A stretch of DNA of 64,000 bases from Niabella pedocola (lineage in GTDB: Bacteria; Bacteroidota; Bacteroidia; Chitinophagales; Chitinophagaceae): NCBI RefSeq assembly GCF_021044425.1, contig NZ_JAJNEC010000005.1:62001-126000 (forward strand). Reading direction: 5' to 3'. Positions 44,305-53,160 of this stretch are shown here, in pieces. The stretch's first letter is position 1, and each line of letters begins with the position of its first letter. A model generated the notes under the pieces. That model was not told where the DNA came from. It saw only the letters and a list, made by a program, of their open reading frames with translations, and ran no database searches. A program made the position numbers and the translations under genes.

Positions 44305-44826
44305 TTAATGGATCAATACGATTTCACTCACATAAACAGCACCTTCATCTATGTAGGTTTCTCTCATTTTGAGCCGGTTCGCTGTAAGTTCCACGATCGT
44401 ATAGGTAACTGCGTCTGCCCCTGTTCCTATAATAATGCCGGTCTTATTACCCGTAAATTCCCATTTGTCCGTTGTTAGCTGAGCACCCGGATCATCACCT
44501 CCGCACACCGTTTTGGGATCCATGATCACATCTCCGTTCGCTTTAAACAGGGTTGCATCATCTTTCTCACAGCTTGATAAGACAACCGGTGCGCCGCTTT
44601 CGCCTTTGGCATCAGCCGGATCTATCCCCCAGGTCCAGGTATCCAGTTTCCATTGACCTGCAGTCAGCAGCGTTGCCGCATCTTTCTCCGTTCCGTTATC
44701 GGCTACCTGTGTATCCTTCTTGCTGCAAGCCATAAATAACAGCATCAGGAACAAGCCCGTCGTAAAATAAAAAAAGCGTGCACAGTTACCGGCACGCCAA
44801 AGCAGCGTCGTTTGTAATTGTCTCAT
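44305..44826 (-). CDS. Lipocalin-like lipoprotein
   Basis: A 173-residue lipoprotein. I choose the ATG at 44826, which gives a basic start, a hydrophobic stretch and the lipobox MACS before KKD. The mature part has the short-beta-strand style of Bacteroidota lipocalin-like proteins (AGQWKLDTWTW, WEFTGNKTGIIIG, YTIVELTANRLKMRE). Two Cys after the lipidated one (SSC and TVC) may form a disulfide. Function unknown. Tail to tail with the membrane gene at 44234. Confidence 0.7.
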   Translation of the reverse strand: MRQLQTTLLWRAGNCARFFYFTTGLFLMLLFMACSKKDTQVADNGTEKDAATLLTAGQWKLDTWTWGIDPADAKGESGAPVVLSSCEKDDATLFKANGDVIMDPKTVCGGDDPGAQLTTDKWEFTGNKTGIIIGTGADAVTYTIVELTANRLKMRETYIDEGAVYVSEIVLIH

Positions 44827-44967
44827 AATAAACCCATTGGGCGTCAATAATACAGTGTGGTTGCTAATGTAAAAGTAGTATGCGGTTATGCGCTTGGCAA
44901 TACCCACAAGTAGTATTTTTTAAAATCGCAGTTAAGTGTTAGCTTTGATACGTAGAAAAAAATCGCA

Positions 44968-45297
44968 ATGTTTACGCGTAAAGATGATCACCAGCCCTCT
45001 ACCAGGATCAACCTCTATGCCTGGGAAAGGCGCGGACCCACTGCAAATGATGAAGGTGTTTCTGTTACCGGAAACCGTATGCAATGTTCCGCGGTTGCGC
45101 CTGGTATTTTCCGGATTATGCAGCAGCTGATTATGCCTTTCAGTGTACAGCCAGCAACAGAAAGTGGCTGTATTGACATCGATTTCCGGAGCCCTGGTAT
45201 AATTCCGGTATCGCAAATGACAACAAAGATTGATATAACAGTGCCTCCGGCAGAAGGTGTTCCGTACCTGATCATCCCCTATTATTTGGAAAACTAG
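44968..45297 (+). CDS. Hypothetical small protein upstream of a response regulator
   Basis: A 109-residue frame ending 11 bases before the response-regulator start. Codon use resembles neighbouring genes, and the product is beta-rich with no signal peptide. I recognise no family; the segment GNRMQCSAVAPGIFR is not diagnostic. Overlapping frames on both strands make the call uncertain, but the tight spacing suggests one operon with the regulator. Confidence 0.45.
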   Translation: MFTRKDDHQPSTRINLYAWERRGPTANDEGVSVTGNRMQCSAVAPGIFRIMQQLIMPFSVQPATESGCIDIDFRSPGIIPVSQMTTKIDITVPPAEGVPYLIIPYYLEN

Positions 45298-45308
45298 TTT
45301 TAGCAGCA

Positions 45309-45983
45309 ATGACGACTGACCGTATTTACAATTATGTGATCATAGAAGATAATCCTGTAATGCAAAAAGGATTAGCTTATATTTTGAGACGATTTGATAA
45401 CCTGGTCTTAAAGGGGCAGTATTATAATATTGAAAGTGCCCGGGAACCCCTCACGAAAATTCAACCCGATCTGATCCTGCTGGATATTATTTTAACCGGC
45501 CTGAACGGGGATAAGGGTTGTGCCCAGTTGAAAAAAGACCTGTTTAAAACGCCCAAAATAATCGCGTATACCAATGCTTCTTTCAACAAAAAAGAGCTGA
45601 TCAAAATGGGCTTTGACGGCTACGTGCATAAAAACGAACCCGTTGATACCCTTATCTCAGTGATCAGCGATGTGCTTGATGGCACGTCTAGCTTTGAAGC
45701 TTCTAAAGATACGGTTGCAACAAAAGAGCACTACTCCTATAATGAATCAAAGGCTCCGAGAGAGTTCCAGATCATGGCAATGGCGGTAATGGGGAAAACC
45801 AATAAAGAGATCGGAGATCAGCTGCATATCAGTATTGAAACTGTTAAAAAAAGCCGTCAGAATTTTAAAACAAAAGCAAACCTGCGGGATAAAAGTATGT
45901 ACGGGATCCGGGAGTACCTGGAGAAGGAACATGGGTACCGCTTCGGAGAAAATGGTTTTGTAAAAACCGATGAAAATGACTAG
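45309..45983 (+). CDS. LuxR-type (NarL family) response regulator
   Basis: A 224-residue two-component regulator. The receiver domain (about 8-125) has the acidic pair (IIEDN), phospho-acceptor Asp59 (LILLDII), Thr88 and Lys109 (YVHKNEP). The C-terminal helix-turn-helix (about 150-205) reads MGKTNKEIGDQLHISIETVKKS. No sensor kinase lies next to it, so it is an orphan in this window. Target genes unknown. Confidence 0.92.
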   Translation: MTTDRIYNYVIIEDNPVMQKGLAYILRRFDNLVLKGQYYNIESAREPLTKIQPDLILLDIILTGLNGDKGCAQLKKDLFKTPKIIAYTNASFNKKELIKMGFDGYVHKNEPVDTLISVISDVLDGTSSFEASKDTVATKEHYSYNESKAPREFQIMAMAVMGKTNKEIGDQLHISIETVKKSRQNFKTKANLRDKSMYGIREYLEKEHGYRFGENGFVKTDEND

Positions 45984-46041
45984 CCCAAACGGTTCCGCGA
46001 TGTGAATACTTGGAATACCGTAACCGGCCAAGCCCCGGATA

Positions 46042-46061
46042 CGGCTCTTTGAAAAGAGCCG
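46042..46061. terminator. Stem-loop between convergent response regulator and pabB
   Basis: An 8-base stem (CGGCTCTT with AAGAGCCG) and a TGAA loop lie in the short gap between two convergent genes. No T-tract follows on either strand, so a bidirectional terminator is likely but not certain. Confidence 0.5.
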
Positions 46062-46076
46062 CGCCATGTCTACACG

Positions 46077-47375
46077 TTAAAGCCCCTGACGCCCTCCCAG
46101 CACGGCTTCAATGGCTTTTGCCTTTAACAGGCACTCTTCCCACTCCAGCTCCGGTTCGCTGTAAATAGTGATCCCTGATCCTACTTTATAAGAGAGATGG
46201 CCCGATTGCGCGTTATACATCAAACTCCGGATCACCACATTGAAATCAAAATCACCGTTGGGCTGTATGTATCCCAATGCGCCGGAGAAGATACCCCGCG
46301 CATTTTTTTCATACTGCTCGATCAGTTGCATCACCCGGATCTTGGGCGCGCCGGTCATAGACCCCATAGGGAATGTTGCTTTTAAAATACGAGACATCGA
46401 AACCGGCTCATCCACCATTCCAGAAACGGTTGAAATCATCTGGTGCACCTGCGCAAAGCTGTAAATCCCAAACAATTCATCAACCTGCACCGATCCTTCA
46501 CGGCAGATCCGCGACAGATCGTTCCGCACCAGGTCCACCACCATTACATTCTCCGCCCGGTCCTTGCTGCTGTTGGCCAGCTGCCGGCGTTCCGCATCCA
46601 GGCTGGCAGTATCTGTGCCCGTTCTTGAAAGGGTACCTTTTATGGGCTGACTGATCAGCCGCTGGCCCGTCTTTCTTAAAAACCGTTCGGGGCTTGCACA
46701 AATCAGCCATTGATCATCTACCCGGTAAAGTCCGGAAAACGGATTGGGTGAATGCCCTGCAAGTTGATGGTACACATCAAAAGGGTCCATTTGAGCGGCC
46801 TCCGAAAAAAATTCTACACAATAATTGATTTCATAACAATCGCCACGGTGAATATGCGCCTGCAGTTGCCGGATCGTTTCGAGGTAGGCGTCTTTGCTAA
46901 CCCGGCAGCGCACGGGCTGCTGCAACAGTAAAGGTGCAGCCTGTACCACCGGTTCCCGCAGCAGTTCATGATACAAATGCTCGGGATTTTCCCCTTCAAT
47001 ATAAAGCCGGTCTTCTTTTACATAAAGCAGCCATTCGGGCTCAAAGAAAAAGCCTTCGGGAAACCCAACCGCATCTGCCCTTCCGGACCAGCGCTGTCCG
47101 GCACCGGTTTCCAGTTCATAGTTCCAATGCCCCAGCAGCCATGTGTTCTTTTTCTTCAAAAAATCTTCAAAAACATCCAAAGCTTCTGTGCCTGTAAGCA
47201 CCACCTTGCGTCTTACACCCGCACCAGCCAGAAAATCAAACTGCTGGTCCGGAAAACCACAGGAGTCCAGAAAACAAAAGGTGTTAAACCGTCTTAACCA
47301 GTTTAACACCTTTGTCTTTATCAAGACAGCGTCATTTAAAGGAAAACTTTGGCCTGCTGTTCGTTCACTACCCAA
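46077..47375 (-). CDS. pabB: Aminodeoxychorismate synthase component I
   Basis: A chorismate-utilising enzyme of 432 residues that makes 4-amino-4-deoxychorismate for folate. The chorismate-binding core is clear: YEINYCVEFF, ASPERFL, PIKGTLSRTG, ENVMVVDLVRNDLSRI, FPMGSMTGAPKIRVMQ and GSGITIYSEPELEWEEC. The Lys in PIKGT (PabB type; anthranilate synthase has PIAGT) supports PabB rather than TrpE. The start is uncertain: TTG at 47375 is used here, and TTG at 47324 or GTG at 47309 are alternatives. A 13-base inverted repeat covers the GTG. Confidence 0.9.
   Translation of the reverse strand: MGSERTAGQSFPLNDAVLIKTKVLNWLRRFNTFCFLDSCGFPDQQFDFLAGAGVRRKVVLTGTEALDVFEDFLKKKNTWLLGHWNYELETGAGQRWSGRADAVGFPEGFFFEPEWLLYVKEDRLYIEGENPEHLYHELLREPVVQAAPLLLQQPVRCRVSKDAYLETIRQLQAHIHRGDCYEINYCVEFFSEAAQMDPFDVYHQLAGHSPNPFSGLYRVDDQWLICASPERFLRKTGQRLISQPIKGTLSRTGTDTASLDAERRQLANSSKDRAENVMVVDLVRNDLSRICREGSVQVDELFGIYSFAQVHQMISTVSGMVDEPVSMSRILKATFPMGSMTGAPKIRVMQLIEQYEKNARGIFSGALGYIQPNGDFDFNVVIRSLMYNAQSGHLSYKVGSGITIYSEPELEWEECLLKAKAIEAVLGGRQGL
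47277..47313. repeat. Perfect 13-base inverted repeat at the 5' end of pabB
   Basis: Arms AAAGGTGTTAAAC (47277-47289) and GTTTAACACCTTT (47301-47313) are exact complements around an 11-base spacer. On the minus strand the hairpin lies within the first 35 codons of pabB and holds the possible GTG start in its stem. Confidence 0.85.
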
Positions 47376-47407
47376 TGTCTCTTATTAAAAACGGTCCTGT
47401 TTGATTT

Positions 47408-47833
47408 CTATCTGAAATCGTCGTCGTCATCAAAATCATCATCATTGTTACCGAACAGATCGTCAAACTCCTCGTCCGGTTTAAATTCCTCTTCGTCTTC
47501 CTCGTAGGATTTTTTTGCCTTGCCTCCGCCACCGGATTTCGATTTCGATTTTGGAATGTCAAATTCTTCAAAATCCTTATCCCAGTCTTCGTCCTCTTCT
47601 ACTTTATCCCACTCGTCATCATCCTCATCAAAGTCTTCCTCATCATCGTCCTCACTCTGTGAAGCCTTTCCCTTTTTTCCCTTTGCAGGCGTTTCCTCTT
47701 CATCTTCATAAAGATCGTCCTCTTCATCCAGCTCCTCGTTCTTTTTCTTCGATTTGGAGGATGCTTTTTCCGCAGGTTCGTTTCCTGCATTTGTCTTCTT
47801 GTCTGTTCCTGTTGACTTATTTGATTTTGCCAT
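47408..47833 (-). CDS. Highly acidic low-complexity protein
   Basis: A 141-residue cytoplasmic protein. A Lys/Ser-rich N-terminal third (about 1-33, AEKASSKSKKK) is followed by long Asp/Glu runs (EDDDEEDFDEDDDEWD, NNDDDFDDDDDF) broken by a basic Gly-Ser-Lys linker (SKSKSGGGG). The calculated charge must be strongly negative. No fold is evident and it is probably disordered. It sits between pabB and purA on the same strand, 85 bases downstream of purA. The composition recalls acidic chaperone or RNA-polymerase-associated tails, but no function can be assigned. Confidence 0.8.
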   Translation of the reverse strand: MAKSNKSTGTDKKTNAGNEPAEKASSKSKKKNEELDEEDDLYEDEEETPAKGKKGKASQSEDDDEEDFDEDDDEWDKVEEDEDWDKDFEEFDIPKSKSKSGGGGKAKKSYEEDEEEFKPDEEFDDLFGNNDDDFDDDDDFR

Positions 47834-47918
47834 AACCTAATAAAATCTGGTAAATGAAAATGTAAATTTTAATCGAAGTTTTTAATTCTCCAAATTTTTT
47901 AAACTGATTTTTTTTGAA

Positions 47919-49181
47919 TTAAATTTTGATCAATTGTTCCCGCTCGGGGCCGTTGGAAATGTACTTTACAGGTACTCCCAGATAGTTATCGATAAAGCGG
48001 ATATAGTGCTGCATTTTTTCCGGCAGGGTATCGTAAGAGGATGCACGGGAAATATCGGTATGCCATCCGTCAAAGGCTTCAAATACCGGCTGGTAGGATG
48101 CCAGGTCCAGCCGCAGGGGCACTTGCCGGATCTCTTTGCCTTCCAGGGAGTAAGCGCTGCAAACCTCCAGCTTTTCAAAATGATCCAGCACATCCGCCTT
48201 GGTCATCACCAGCTGGGTAACGCCATTGATCATACAGGCAAAATCCAGGGCCACCAGGTCGATCCAACCGCAGCGTCTCGGCCGGCCGGTAACGGCTCCG
48301 TATTCTTTACCAATATCCCGCAGGCGCTGACCGTCTTCATTGTCCAGCTCGGAGGGAAACGGCCCACTTCCCACACGCGTACAATAGGCCTTGGTGATAC
48401 CGATCACTTCTTTAATATGTTGTGGTGCCACACCCAGCCCGCTGCATACGCCGGCAGAGATCGTATTGGAAGAGGTCACAAACGGGAAGGTTCCAAAATC
48501 CACATCCAGCATACTGCCCTGTGCGCCTTCCGCCAGCACTTTTTTCCCTTCCTTCAGCAATTTGTTAATAAAGTATTCACCGTTAACGATATTGAGTGTT
48601 TTCAGGAACTCAATTGCACGGAAGAAATCCTCCTCGTCCTGGCTGATGTCTTCATCAAAACCGTAAGACTTGAGCATCACATAATGCTTTTCCTTCAGTG
48701 CCTCGTACATGTTTTTAAAGTCGGGGTTCAGGATATCGCCCACCCGCAGTGCATTCCGGCCGGTTTTATCCATATACGCCGGGCTGATCCCTTTTAAGGT
48801 AGATCCGATTTTGCTATGGCCCTTTGCAAGCTCCGATGCTTTATCCAGCGCCCGGTGCGTGGGGATGATCAGGTTCGTCCGTTCAGCTACATAAAGATTT
48901 TTCTTCAGGTCTCCTTCAAACTTTGTCAGCTGTTCGCATTCCTTTTCCAACGAGATGGGATCCAGCACCACCCCGTTCCCGATAAGGTTGATCTTTCCTT
49001 CATTGAAAATTCCTGAAGGGATCTGGCGCAGCACCAGCTTTTCTCCGTTCCGGTAAAGGGTATGCCCCGCATTAGGACCACCCTGAAAACGCGCTACCAC
49101 GTCATAGTCTTTTGCAAAAAAGTCTACAATCTTGCCTTTGCCTTCGTCGCCCCATTGCAGACCCAGAATAACATCTATCAT
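47919..49181 (-). CDS. purA: Adenylosuccinate synthase
   Basis: GTP-dependent ligase joining IMP and aspartate in AMP synthesis, 420 residues, full length. The GTP loop is LQWGDEGKGKIVD; other marks are NAGHTLYRNGEKL, a TRVGSGPFPSEL segment and VTGRPRRCGWIDLVAL. Cytoplasmic. It has a probable promoter at 49218-49225 on the minus strand. Confidence 0.97.
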   Translation of the reverse strand: MIDVILGLQWGDEGKGKIVDFFAKDYDVVARFQGGPNAGHTLYRNGEKLVLRQIPSGIFNEGKINLIGNGVVLDPISLEKECEQLTKFEGDLKKNLYVAERTNLIIPTHRALDKASELAKGHSKIGSTLKGISPAYMDKTGRNALRVGDILNPDFKNMYEALKEKHYVMLKSYGFDEDISQDEEDFFRAIEFLKTLNIVNGEYFINKLLKEGKKVLAEGAQGSMLDVDFGTFPFVTSSNTISAGVCSGLGVAPQHIKEVIGITKAYCTRVGSGPFPSELDNEDGQRLRDIGKEYGAVTGRPRRCGWIDLVALDFACMINGVTQLVMTKADVLDHFEKLEVCSAYSLEGKEIRQVPLRLDLASYQPVFEAFDGWHTDISRASSYDTLPEKMQHYIRFIDNYLGVPVKYISNGPEREQLIKI

Positions 49182-49521
49182 TATGAACTTTTTATAAACT
49201 GATCTTTAATAAAGCTACAAAAATAGAGGTTTGGAAGCGAAACCCTTGCAGGGATTTTAAAATATGAAATGAAAAATTTTAAATACAAAAATGAAGATGC
49301 CGCGGCGGCTCCGGAATCGGCCGGAGAACGTGAATTGCGAATGAACAATAGTTAATAATCAACAGCTCTGCGTGTATGAAGCGTGGAACAAATTTCCCAG
49401 CGAAACCCGTTTTTGGCGGCGAGCTCTCAGCGATCCCTTTTCAGCTTTCAGCGGGTTAAGCCCGGGATCGGCATTCCGGTGCCAGATGTAAACAAATCGA
49501 ACCTGAAACGCCAGCCCCACC
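49182..49521. other. 340-base intergenic gap between rel and purA
   Basis: Holds the purA -7 box and, around 49331-49363 and 49425-49455, degenerate short repeats (GAATGAACAATAGTTAATAA and CTCAGCG/CAGCTTTCAGCG styles). No convincing gene. Confidence 0.5.
49218..49225 (-). promoter_or_regulatory. Candidate -7 box for purA
   Basis: Reads TATTTTTG on the minus strand, matching TAnnTTTG, 36 bases before the purA start. Confidence 0.5.
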
Positions 49522-51777
49522 CTACTGCTTCCCCGGTAAATCCTCTGTATCATACCGTTCTACCGACTCGATTCCGCTAAGGTCCTTCAGCCGGTTTACC
49601 AGTTCATCCAGCTCCTCCTTATCGTGTACATATACCTTGATGTTTCCCTCAAATAATCCTTCGGAGGCTTCGATGGTCAATGCCGCAATATTGATCTTCA
49701 GTTCGGCGGAGATCAGACCGGTAATTTTACTTACCACCCCAACATCATCCATACCGATGATACGCACCCCCGTCAGGAACGAGATCTCTTTATTCTTCGC
49801 CCACTTGGTCTTTACGATACGGTGGCCGTAATTCGCCAACAGCTTGGGTGCATTGGGACAATTGGTGCGATGAATGGCCAGTCCCTTTCCGGTAGTAATA
49901 AATCCAAATACGTCATCTCCGGGTATGGGCTTGCAGCAATTGGCCAGGTGGTACATGATCTTATCGCTGCTTTCCCCAAAAATGATCAGCTCCGTATCCT
50001 GTTTGTTACCGCTCTGTGCCGGTGTATGACTTTCAATTTTATGCTCCTGTACAATCTTAACCGGCCGTGGGTATTCGATCCGGTCGCCGATCACTTTAAA
50101 CTCCTTCAGTTCTCTAAGATCGATGTTCTTGATCGCTACCTGGTAAAACAATTCCAGGTTCGAATGCAATTTATAAAACTGTACCAGCTCATCCAGGTTG
50201 GCCTGCTGCATGGAAACGCCCATTCCCTCCAGTTTGCGCTGAATGGTATAACGCCCTTCATCGGCTACTTTTTTCTTTTCTTCCTTCAGCGCTTCTTTTA
50301 CCTTGGCTTTCGCCTTGGCCGTTACCACAAACGATAACCAGTCTTCCGAGGGCGTTTGCTTATTACTGGTGATGATCTCTACCTGGTCGCCACTGCGCAG
50401 TTTATAACTGATGGGCACCAGCTTATGGTTCACCTTCGCACCGATGGTTTTAGCACCGATGGCGGTATGGATCGCAAATGCAAAATCCAGCGCGGTACTG
50501 CCTACCGGCAGCATCTTGATATCGCCTTTGGGTGTATAGATATAAATTTCTTCCGTAAGGAAGCTCATTTTGAAATCCTGCAGAAAATCCACGCTGTCTG
50601 CATCCTGGTTGTACAGTACCTCACGGATCTGCTGAAACCATTTATCAAATCGGTTTTCGTTGGCGCTTCCCTCTTTGTATTTCCAGTGGGCGGCCAGTCC
50701 TTTTTCTGCGATCTCATTCATCCGTTTTGTCCGTATCTGTACTTCCACCCATTTTCCCCGGGGGCCCATTACTGTGGTATGCAATGCTTCATACCCGTTG
50801 GACTTGGGATTGCTCACCCAGTCGCGCAGACGCTCGATAGATGGGGTATACTCATCCGTGATCAGCGAGTACACCTTCCAGCAATCTTCCTTTTCCCGTT
50901 CCTGCGGGGAATTCAGGATGATCCGGATGGCAAAAAGATCATACACCTCCTCGAAAGTCACTCCCTTTTTCTTCATCTTGTTCCAGATGGAATGGATATT
51001 CTTCGGGCGGCCGTAAATTTCAAAATCAAACTTGTTACGCTCCAGTTTTTCTTTGATGGGCTTAATAAATTCGTTGATATACCGGGTCCGGTCGCGCTTG
51101 GTTTCGGCCAGCTTTTTTGCAATCTCTTTATAGGTATCCGGCTCCAGGTACTTCATTGCCAGATCTTCCAGTTCGGTTTTAATACTGTACAACCCCATAC
51201 GGTGCGCCAGTGGGGCAAAGATATAAACCGTTTCGGAAGCAATTTTCAGCTGCTTTTCGCGCTTCATGCTGTCCAGCGTACGCATATTGTTCAGGCGGTC
51301 CGCCAGTTTGATCAGGATCACACGGGGGTCGTCGGTAAGGGTAAGCAGGATCTTCTTGAAATTCTCTGCCTGCTGGGATGCGGAGGAGTCAATCACATTG
51401 GAGATCTTCGTAAGTCCGTCCACAATCCTTGAAATTTCCGATCCAAACTCCCGTTCGATATCCTGCAGGGTAATATCCGTATCTTCTACCGTATCATGCA
51501 GCAGGGCACAGACCGTAGACCGCACCCCCAGACCGATTTCCTCAATACAGATTTTGGCCACGGCGATCGGGTGCAGGATATAGGGTTCCCCGCTTTTCCG
51601 CCGCATACTGCTGTGGGCATCCGCAGCCATCTCAAACGCCCTGCGGAGAATATCTTTATCGCCCGGCTTGATCTTGTCTTTCAGCGCGCGCAACAGCGAC
51701 CGGTACTCTCTTAAAATCAGCTTTTTCTCCTGCTCCTCGTTAAGACTATATTTGGGTTTTTGCTCTACAGTTTTCAT
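49522..51777 (-). CDS. Bifunctional (p)ppGpp synthetase/hydrolase (RelA/SpoT family)
   Basis: A 751-residue stringent-response enzyme that makes and degrades (p)ppGpp. The N-terminal HD hydrolase domain is intact (PYILHPIAVAKI, LHDTVEDTD, KLADRLNNMRT), so it should hydrolyse as well. The synthetase domain covers about 235-350 (SIWNKMKKKG, PKSNGYEALHTTV, VEVQIRTKRM). TGS (IYIYTPKGDIKMLPVGSTALDFAF) and a C-terminal ACT domain (VRIIGMDDVGVVSKIT) sense uncharged tRNA. Cytoplasmic, single gene, with an upstream -7 box at 51884. Confidence 0.95.
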   Translation of the reverse strand: MKTVEQKPKYSLNEEQEKKLILREYRSLLRALKDKIKPGDKDILRRAFEMAADAHSSMRRKSGEPYILHPIAVAKICIEEIGLGVRSTVCALLHDTVEDTDITLQDIEREFGSEISRIVDGLTKISNVIDSSASQQAENFKKILLTLTDDPRVILIKLADRLNNMRTLDSMKREKQLKIASETVYIFAPLAHRMGLYSIKTELEDLAMKYLEPDTYKEIAKKLAETKRDRTRYINEFIKPIKEKLERNKFDFEIYGRPKNIHSIWNKMKKKGVTFEEVYDLFAIRIILNSPQEREKEDCWKVYSLITDEYTPSIERLRDWVSNPKSNGYEALHTTVMGPRGKWVEVQIRTKRMNEIAEKGLAAHWKYKEGSANENRFDKWFQQIREVLYNQDADSVDFLQDFKMSFLTEEIYIYTPKGDIKMLPVGSTALDFAFAIHTAIGAKTIGAKVNHKLVPISYKLRSGDQVEIITSNKQTPSEDWLSFVVTAKAKAKVKEALKEEKKKVADEGRYTIQRKLEGMGVSMQQANLDELVQFYKLHSNLELFYQVAIKNIDLRELKEFKVIGDRIEYPRPVKIVQEHKIESHTPAQSGNKQDTELIIFGESSDKIMYHLANCCKPIPGDDVFGFITTGKGLAIHRTNCPNAPKLLANYGHRIVKTKWAKNKEISFLTGVRIIGMDDVGVVSKITGLISAELKINIAALTIEASEGLFEGNIKVYVHDKEELDELVNRLKDLSGIESVERYDTEDLPGKQ

Positions 51778-52225
51778 GCAATAATGGACACACTCCTCTT
51801 CCTTTTGTTTCTTTGATTACGATTCAATCCTCCGGTTAAAATTACAGAAATTCTGCTGCGCAGCCTCATATCGCTGTAAACAACAAAAATAGAGGGAACG
51901 AAGGCTGCACCCGGCTCTGGTAGAGGTATATTGTCACAGATCAGCGATTTTTCTACTTTCAGGCGAGAATGCTTACCCTCACTCCACGCGGACGATTCAC
52001 GGAAAGAGCGCGAAAATCTGGTTTTTTAAAGGAAGGACGATGCTACTTTTTGCCATGTTCCATTGATTTCGGAACGCAAATTGAACATCCGAAAATGGCA
52101 AATAAAAAGGAAGATCCGGTGGGCCAAACCCGGCAGCACCCGGATTTGAATTATAAACACATTCCTTTTTAATCATATTTATGATTAAATTACAGGGTAA
52201 TTAGCTAACCGTTCAACACCGTTAA
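51778..52225. other. 448-base intergenic gap upstream of rel
   Basis: Divergent region between rel and the DUF6934-like gene. It carries the rel -7 box and an AT-rich stretch nearer 52180. No gene or RNA structure is apparent. Confidence 0.5.
51884..51891 (-). promoter_or_regulatory. Candidate -7 box for rel
   Basis: Reads TATTTTTG on the minus strand, matching TAnnTTTG. It sits about 105 bases before the rel start, giving a leader of roughly 100 bases. Confidence 0.45.
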
Positions 52226-52678
52226 ATGAACCATCCTGCTTATCCTTATGAAATCAATTCCGGCACCAGGTATTCTTTTATCAGCACCGGAAAACTGGTC
52301 ATAGAAAAAGTTGTTGAGTTTTCACCAACTGCTATCCCGCATGTTTACAACCTGGGCTTCGGAGATCTTTGCGCGGATGGAACAATTGACGATTCCATAA
52401 ACTCTAACAACGGGGATATTGTAAAAGTACTGGCAACGGTTATCCGGATAGTAGGAGCATTTACGCTTCTTAAACCTCACATCAAGGTAGTATTTACGGG
52501 AAGCACTCCCGACCGGTTGCGGCTTTATCAACGGATTTTACGGATGTACTATTTCGAATTTGTAACCGATTTTTTGATTACCGGCCTGGTAAAAGAAAAA
52601 CGACTATATAAGGAGTTGATCTTCAAACCTGAAGCACCCAATTTATATTTGGCTTTTTTTGTTCAAAGAATTTATTAA
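52226..52678 (+). CDS. DUF6934-like protein
   Basis: A 150-residue protein that I place, from memory, in the DUF6934 group of Bacteroidota: it has the group's IISTGK-type opening strands, YNLGFGDL, IDDSINSNNGDIVKVLATVIRIV and VFTGSTPDRLRLYQRIL, with a C-terminal LAFFVQRI. No signal peptide or enzyme motif. The next gene, 56 residues, starts 9 bases after its stop. Function unknown; a two-gene unit of this kind could be a toxin-antitoxin or regulatory pair. Confidence 0.7.
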   Translation: MNHPAYPYEINSGTRYSFISTGKLVIEKVVEFSPTAIPHVYNLGFGDLCADGTIDDSINSNNGDIVKVLATVIRIVGAFTLLKPHIKVVFTGSTPDRLRLYQRILRMYYFEFVTDFLITGLVKEKRLYKELIFKPEAPNLYLAFFVQRIY

Positions 52679-52687
52679 ATTTGTTAT

Positions 52688-52858
52688 ATGAGCATCCTAA
52701 AAAATACTAAAAAACGCAGCCGGAAAAAACTCGTATTAAATGGCACCACTGTTTATATGGTTTCATTTGATCCAGCTGTTGACGGTACCTTGTTTAGCGA
52801 TAAGCTAAAAAAGGTAAATGCGCTCCTGGAAAAAACCATTTTCCTGAAGCAACCGTAA
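52688..52858 (+). CDS. 56-residue basic protein paired with the DUF6934-like gene
   Basis: A small frame (ATG at 52688, stop at 52856-52858), too short for many gene callers. The product is rich in Lys in its first 15 residues (MSILKNTKKRSRKKL) followed by VYMVSFDPAVDG and a Lys/Leu-rich helix. The 9-base spacing from the preceding gene suggests one transcript. No family recognised; it might bind nucleic acid or the partner protein. Confidence 0.55.
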   Translation: MSILKNTKKRSRKKLVLNGTTVYMVSFDPAVDGTLFSDKLKKVNALLEKTIFLKQP

Positions 52859-53034
52859 TTCTTTTAACGCTGTATTTTCTTTATTATTTTTGTGCCATAG
52901 ATTCAACACGCCTGGTCAACACGATCTTCCATCCATTTAACTACCGGAACGAGCACTAAGCACGCCTGTAGTTGTACCGTCCCCGTATTCCCTGTATTTT
53001 TTCCGGGAACAGTGTTTTTTATGGCAGAATATAC

Positions 53035-53042
53035 TACATTTG
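53035..53042 (+). promoter_or_regulatory. Candidate -7 box for tRNA-Leu
   Basis: TACATTTG matches TAnnTTTG and ends 22 bases before the tRNA. Confidence 0.6.
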
Positions 53043-53064
53043 CAGCCCGAAATAGAGTTCTTAT

Positions 53065-53146
53065 CCGGATGTGGTGGAATTGGTAGACACGTCAGACTTA
53101 GGATCTGATGCCGCAAGGTGTGGGGGTTCGAGTCCCTTCATCCGGA
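53065..53146 (+). tRNA. tRNA-Leu (anticodon UAG)
   Basis: An 82-base leucine tRNA. The acceptor stem CCGGATG pairs with CATCCGG, position 8 is T, the D arm is GTGG...TTGGTAGACAC, the anticodon stem TCAGA/TCTGA encloses loop CTTAGGA with anticodon TAG, a long variable arm (typical of Leu) follows, and the T arm contains TTCGAGT. The discriminator is A. CCA is not encoded. It reads CUA and probably other CUN codons. Confidence 0.95.
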
Positions 53147-53160
53147 CTTCACAGGTTTGA

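Noticed and set aside
44932..45309. 125-codon minus-strand frame opposite the small gene before the response regulator
   Set aside because: Starts inside the response-regulator start and has non-coding composition; the plus-strand frame at 44968 has better codon use and operon spacing.
50356..51432. Antisense 358-codon frame across rel
   Set aside because: Lies wholly within a well-supported rel gene on the opposite strand; rich in Phe, Leu and His as antisense shadows are.
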